From Cinclus cinclus (taxonomy: Eukaryota > Chordata > Aves > Passeriformes > Cinclidae): DNA of 64,000 nucleotides. Of this stretch, positions 61,781-64,000 are shown piece by piece. A model generated the notes under the pieces. That model searched no databases. It saw only the letters and a program-made list of their open reading frames with translations, and was not told the DNA's origin. Position numbers and translations under genes: made by a program. Within the stretch, counting starts at the first letter, position 1; each line of letters begins with the position of its first letter. The stretch spans positions 6,751,598 through 6,815,597 of the forward strand of contig NC_085073.1 in the NCBI RefSeq assembly GCF_963662255.1, written 5' to 3'.

Positions 61781-64000
61781 CAAAATGACATCTGCCAAGT
61801 GGGCTCTTGAGTTTGGCTTCTTGGGGGAAAGTGCCTCCTTTCAAAGCCAACTTGCCTGCGTCCCGTCTTGGGCTTTTGCCTCCAAAAATTCCAGAAGGAC
61901 GAGGATTTCTCCCAGACCAAAGCTGCCCCCTCCTCCAAACCTGGCTGCCATCGGAGGCCCAAACGCGCCGCACAAAATGACATCTGCCAACTGGGCTCTT
62001 GAGTTTGGCTTCTTGGGGAAAAGTGCCTCCTTTCAAAGCCAACTTGCCTAACTAGCCTGCGGCCTGTGCTGGGCTTTTGCCTACAAAAATTCCATAAGGA
62101 CGAGGATTTCTCCCAGACCAAAGCTGCCCCCTCCTCCAAACCAGGCTGCCATTGGAGGCCCAAACGCGCCCTACAAAATGACACCTGCCAAGTGGGCTCT
62201 TGAGTTTGGCTTCTTGGTGGAAAGTGACTCCATTCAAAGCCAACTTGCCTAACTTGCCTGCGTCCCGTCCTGGGCTTTAGCCTACAAAAATTCCATAAGG
62301 ACGAGGATTTCTCCCAGACCAAAGCTGCCCCCTCCTCCAAACCTGGCTGCCATCGGAGGCCCAAACGCGCCCTACAAAATGACACCTGCCAAGTTCGCTC
62401 TTGAGTTTGGCTTCTTGGGGAAAAGTGACTCCTTTCAAAACCAACTCGCCTGCGTCCCGTCCCGGGCTTTTGCTACAAAAATTCCATAAGGACGAGGATT
62501 TCTCCCAGACCAAAGCTGCCCCCTCCTCCAAACCTGGCTGCCATCGGAGGCCCAAACGCGCCCTACAAAATGACACCTGCCAAGTGGGCTCTTGAGTTTG
62601 GCTTCTTGGGTGGAAGTGACTCCTTTCAAAACCAACTTGCCTGCACCCGGTCCCGGGCTTTGGCTACAAAAATTCCATAAGGGCGAGGATTTCTCCCAGA
62701 CCAAAGCTGCTCCCTCCTCCAAACCTGGCTGCCATCGGAGGCCCAAACGCGCCCTACAGAATGACACCTGCCAAGTGGGCTCTTGAGTTTGGCTTCTTGG
62801 GGAAAAGTGCCTCCTTTCGGAGCCAACTTGCCTGCGTCCCGTCCTGGGCTTTTGCCTACAAAAATTCCATAAGGACGAGGATTTCTCCCAGACCAAAGCT
62901 GCCCCCTCCTCCAAACCTGGCTGCCATCGGAGGCCCAAACGCGCCCCACAAAATGACACCTGCATTGAGGGCTCTTGAGTTTGGCTTCTTGGGGAAAAGT
63001 GCCTCATTTCGAAGGCAACTTGCCTGCGGCCCATGCAGGGCTTTTGCCTTCAAAAATTCCAGATGGACGAGGATTTCTCCCAGACCAAAGCTGCCCCCTC
63101 CTCCAAACCTGGCTGCCATCGGAGGCCCAAACGCGCCCTACAAAATGACACCTGCCAAGTGGGCTCTTGAGTTTGGCTTCTAGGGTAAAGTGACTCCATT
63201 CAGAGTCAACTTGCCTACGGCCCATGCAGGGCTTTTGCCTACAAAAATTCCATAAGGACGAGGATTTCTCCCAGACCAAAGCTGCCCCCTCCTTCAAACC
63301 TGGCTGCCATCGGAGGCCCAAACGCGCCCTACAAAATGACATCTGCCAAGTGGGCTCTTGAGTTTGGCTTCTTGGGGGAAAGTGCCTCCTTTCAAAGCCA
63401 ACTTGCCTGCGTCCCGTCTTGGGCTTTTGCCTCCAAAAATTCCAGAAGGACGAGGATTTCTCCCAGACCAAGGCTGCCCCCTCCTCCAAACCTGGCTGCC
63501 ATCGGAGGCCCAAACGCGCCGCACAAAATGACATCTGCCAAGTGGGCTCTTGAGTTTGGCTTCTTGGGGAAAAGTGCCTCCTTTCAAAGCCAACTTGCCT
63601 AACTAGCCTGCGGCCTGTGCTGGGCTTTTGCCTACAAAAATTCCATAAGGACGAGGATTTCTCCCAGACCAAAGCTGCCCCCTCCTCCAAACCAGGCTGC
63701 CATTGGAGGCCCAAACGCGCCCTACAAAATGACACCTGCCAAGTGGGCTCTTGAGTTTGGCTTCTTGGTGGAAAGTGACTCCTTTCAAAGCCAACTTGCC
63801 TAACTTGCCTGCGTCCCGTCCTGGGCTTTAGCCTACAAAAATTCCATAAGGACGAGGATTTCTCCCAGACCAAAGCTGCCCCCTCCTCCAAACCTGGCTG
63901 CCATCGGAGGCCCAAACGCGCCCTACAAAATGACACCTGCCAAGTTCGCTCTTGAGTTTGGCTTCTTGGGGAAAAGTGACTCCTTTCAAAACCAACTAGC
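61398..64000 (+). repeat. 8-monomer HOR, third cluster, cut by window end
   Basis: The diagnostic TAGGGTAAAG monomers at 61590 and 63141 are 1,551 bp apart, and the monomer order between them is that of the 8-mer HOR. The cluster matches 49930-52532 at an offset of 11,468 bp, including private AACTCGCCTGCG and CAAGGCTGCC. The last base of the window lies inside a CAAACCAACTAGC segment, so the array continues. Confidence 0.9.

Larger units (their letters stand above)
1..64000 (+). repeat. Satellite DNA array, ~192-bp monomer, fills the window
   Basis: The motif CAAAATGACA, followed about 90-100 bp later by ACAAAAATTCC, recurs from the first base to the last at steps of 191, 192 or 201 bp, always in the same orientation. 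About 330 monomers are present, with no interruption by unrelated sequence and no inversion that I could find. One hand-counted monomer is about 55% GC. The period is close to a vertebrate nucleosome repeat length, and the nested higher-order structure resembles centromeric or pericentromeric satellites. That chromosomal location is inferred, not shown. The array runs off both ends of the window, so its full size is unknown. No gene lies in it. Confidence 0.98.

Noticed and set aside
253..64000. Hundreds of overlapping open reading frames, up to 970 codons, on both strands
   Set aside because: All are translations of the same satellite monomer in three of the six frames. They overlap each other on both strands, shift at 191-bp monomers, and show no domain, signal peptide or gene-like context. 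Periods of 192 and 201 bp keep frames open without selection.
1..64000. CRISPR array
   Set aside because: Repeats are about 192 bp with no short repeat/unique spacer pattern. The supposed spacers would themselves be repeats.
1..64000. CENP-B box (TTCGNNNNANNCGGG pattern)
   Set aside because: The closest candidates, TTCGGAGTCAACTTG on plus and the complement around CCCGTCCTGGGC, fail at required positions. No monomer I read satisfies the pattern on either strand.
1..64000. Transposon or retroelement insertion inside the array
   Set aside because: Monomer spacing stays at 191, 192 or 201 bp everywhere I followed it. There is no long gap, terminal repeat, poly-A tail or target-site duplication.
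1..64000. Zinc-finger or other tandem-repeat protein gene
   Set aside because: The 64-residue translated repeat lacks regular Cys/His spacing or any recognisable fold motif, and no intron or promoter structure interrupts the satellite.
1..64000. Assignment to a specific named avian satellite (for example the 191-bp zebra finch or ~190-bp parrot families)
   Set aside because: The monomer length fits, but I cannot recall or compare the sequences reliably. A search of the 192-bp monomer against repeat libraries would decide.

Overview
The whole 64 kb window is one uninterrupted array of satellite DNA. It contains about 330 head-to-tail monomers, all in the same orientation. Three monomer lengths dominate: 192, 201 and 191 bp. 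The sequence is about 55% GC (one monomer counted by hand). I see no unique sequence, gene, transposon, RNA gene, telomere repeat or CRISPR in it. Every open reading frame on either strand is a translation of the satellite itself, kept open because 192 and 201 are multiples of three. Organism: a eukaryotic chromosome with a methylated genome is most likely, because recurrent monomer differences fall at CpG sites as C-to-T or G-to-A changes. A near-nucleosomal period of about 192 bp with nested higher-order repeats (HORs) is typical of centromeric or pericentromeric heterochromatin. Satellites of about 190 bp are known from birds, among other groups, but I cannot identify the species or a named family from sequence alone.

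Layout, using the first base of the motif CAAAATGACA as monomer phase. 1-3314: block P, first copy. 3315-8158: an 8-monomer HOR of 1,551 bp, three full copies plus one monomer. 8159-10506: mosaic. 10507-17290 and 17291-23297: a 6.8 kb tandem duplication, with a third partial copy at 26203-28722. 23298-26202: mosaic, including a block (23490-24841) that recurs at 36119-37470. 28914-31259: a 1.56 kb local duplication. 31260-46614: a second HOR of 4.5-5.05 kb (about 23-26 monomers), three full copies plus an upstream partial one. 46615-49929: block P, second copy. 49930-52839: a return of the 8-monomer HOR. 52840-55945: a shortened copy of the long HOR. 55946-59260: block P, third copy. 57507-61780: a 2,137 bp tandem duplication overlapping it. 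61398-64000: the 8-monomer HOR again, running off the window.

The copies differ in length by whole monomers (191, 192, 201, 383, 777 bp) and by scattered single-base changes. This is the expected result of in-register unequal exchange and gene conversion. Each monomer has a conserved half of about 100 bp and a variable half of about 90 bp that defines subfamilies. The items most worth checking are the nested HOR architecture, the conserved half, the CpG decay pattern, a per-monomer two-tetrad G-quadruplex motif, and an AP-1-type heptamer found in one HOR position only. I found no evidence of an undescribed gene system. Comparisons were made by eye, and block boundaries are uncertain by up to about 100 bp because neighbouring monomers share most of their sequence.
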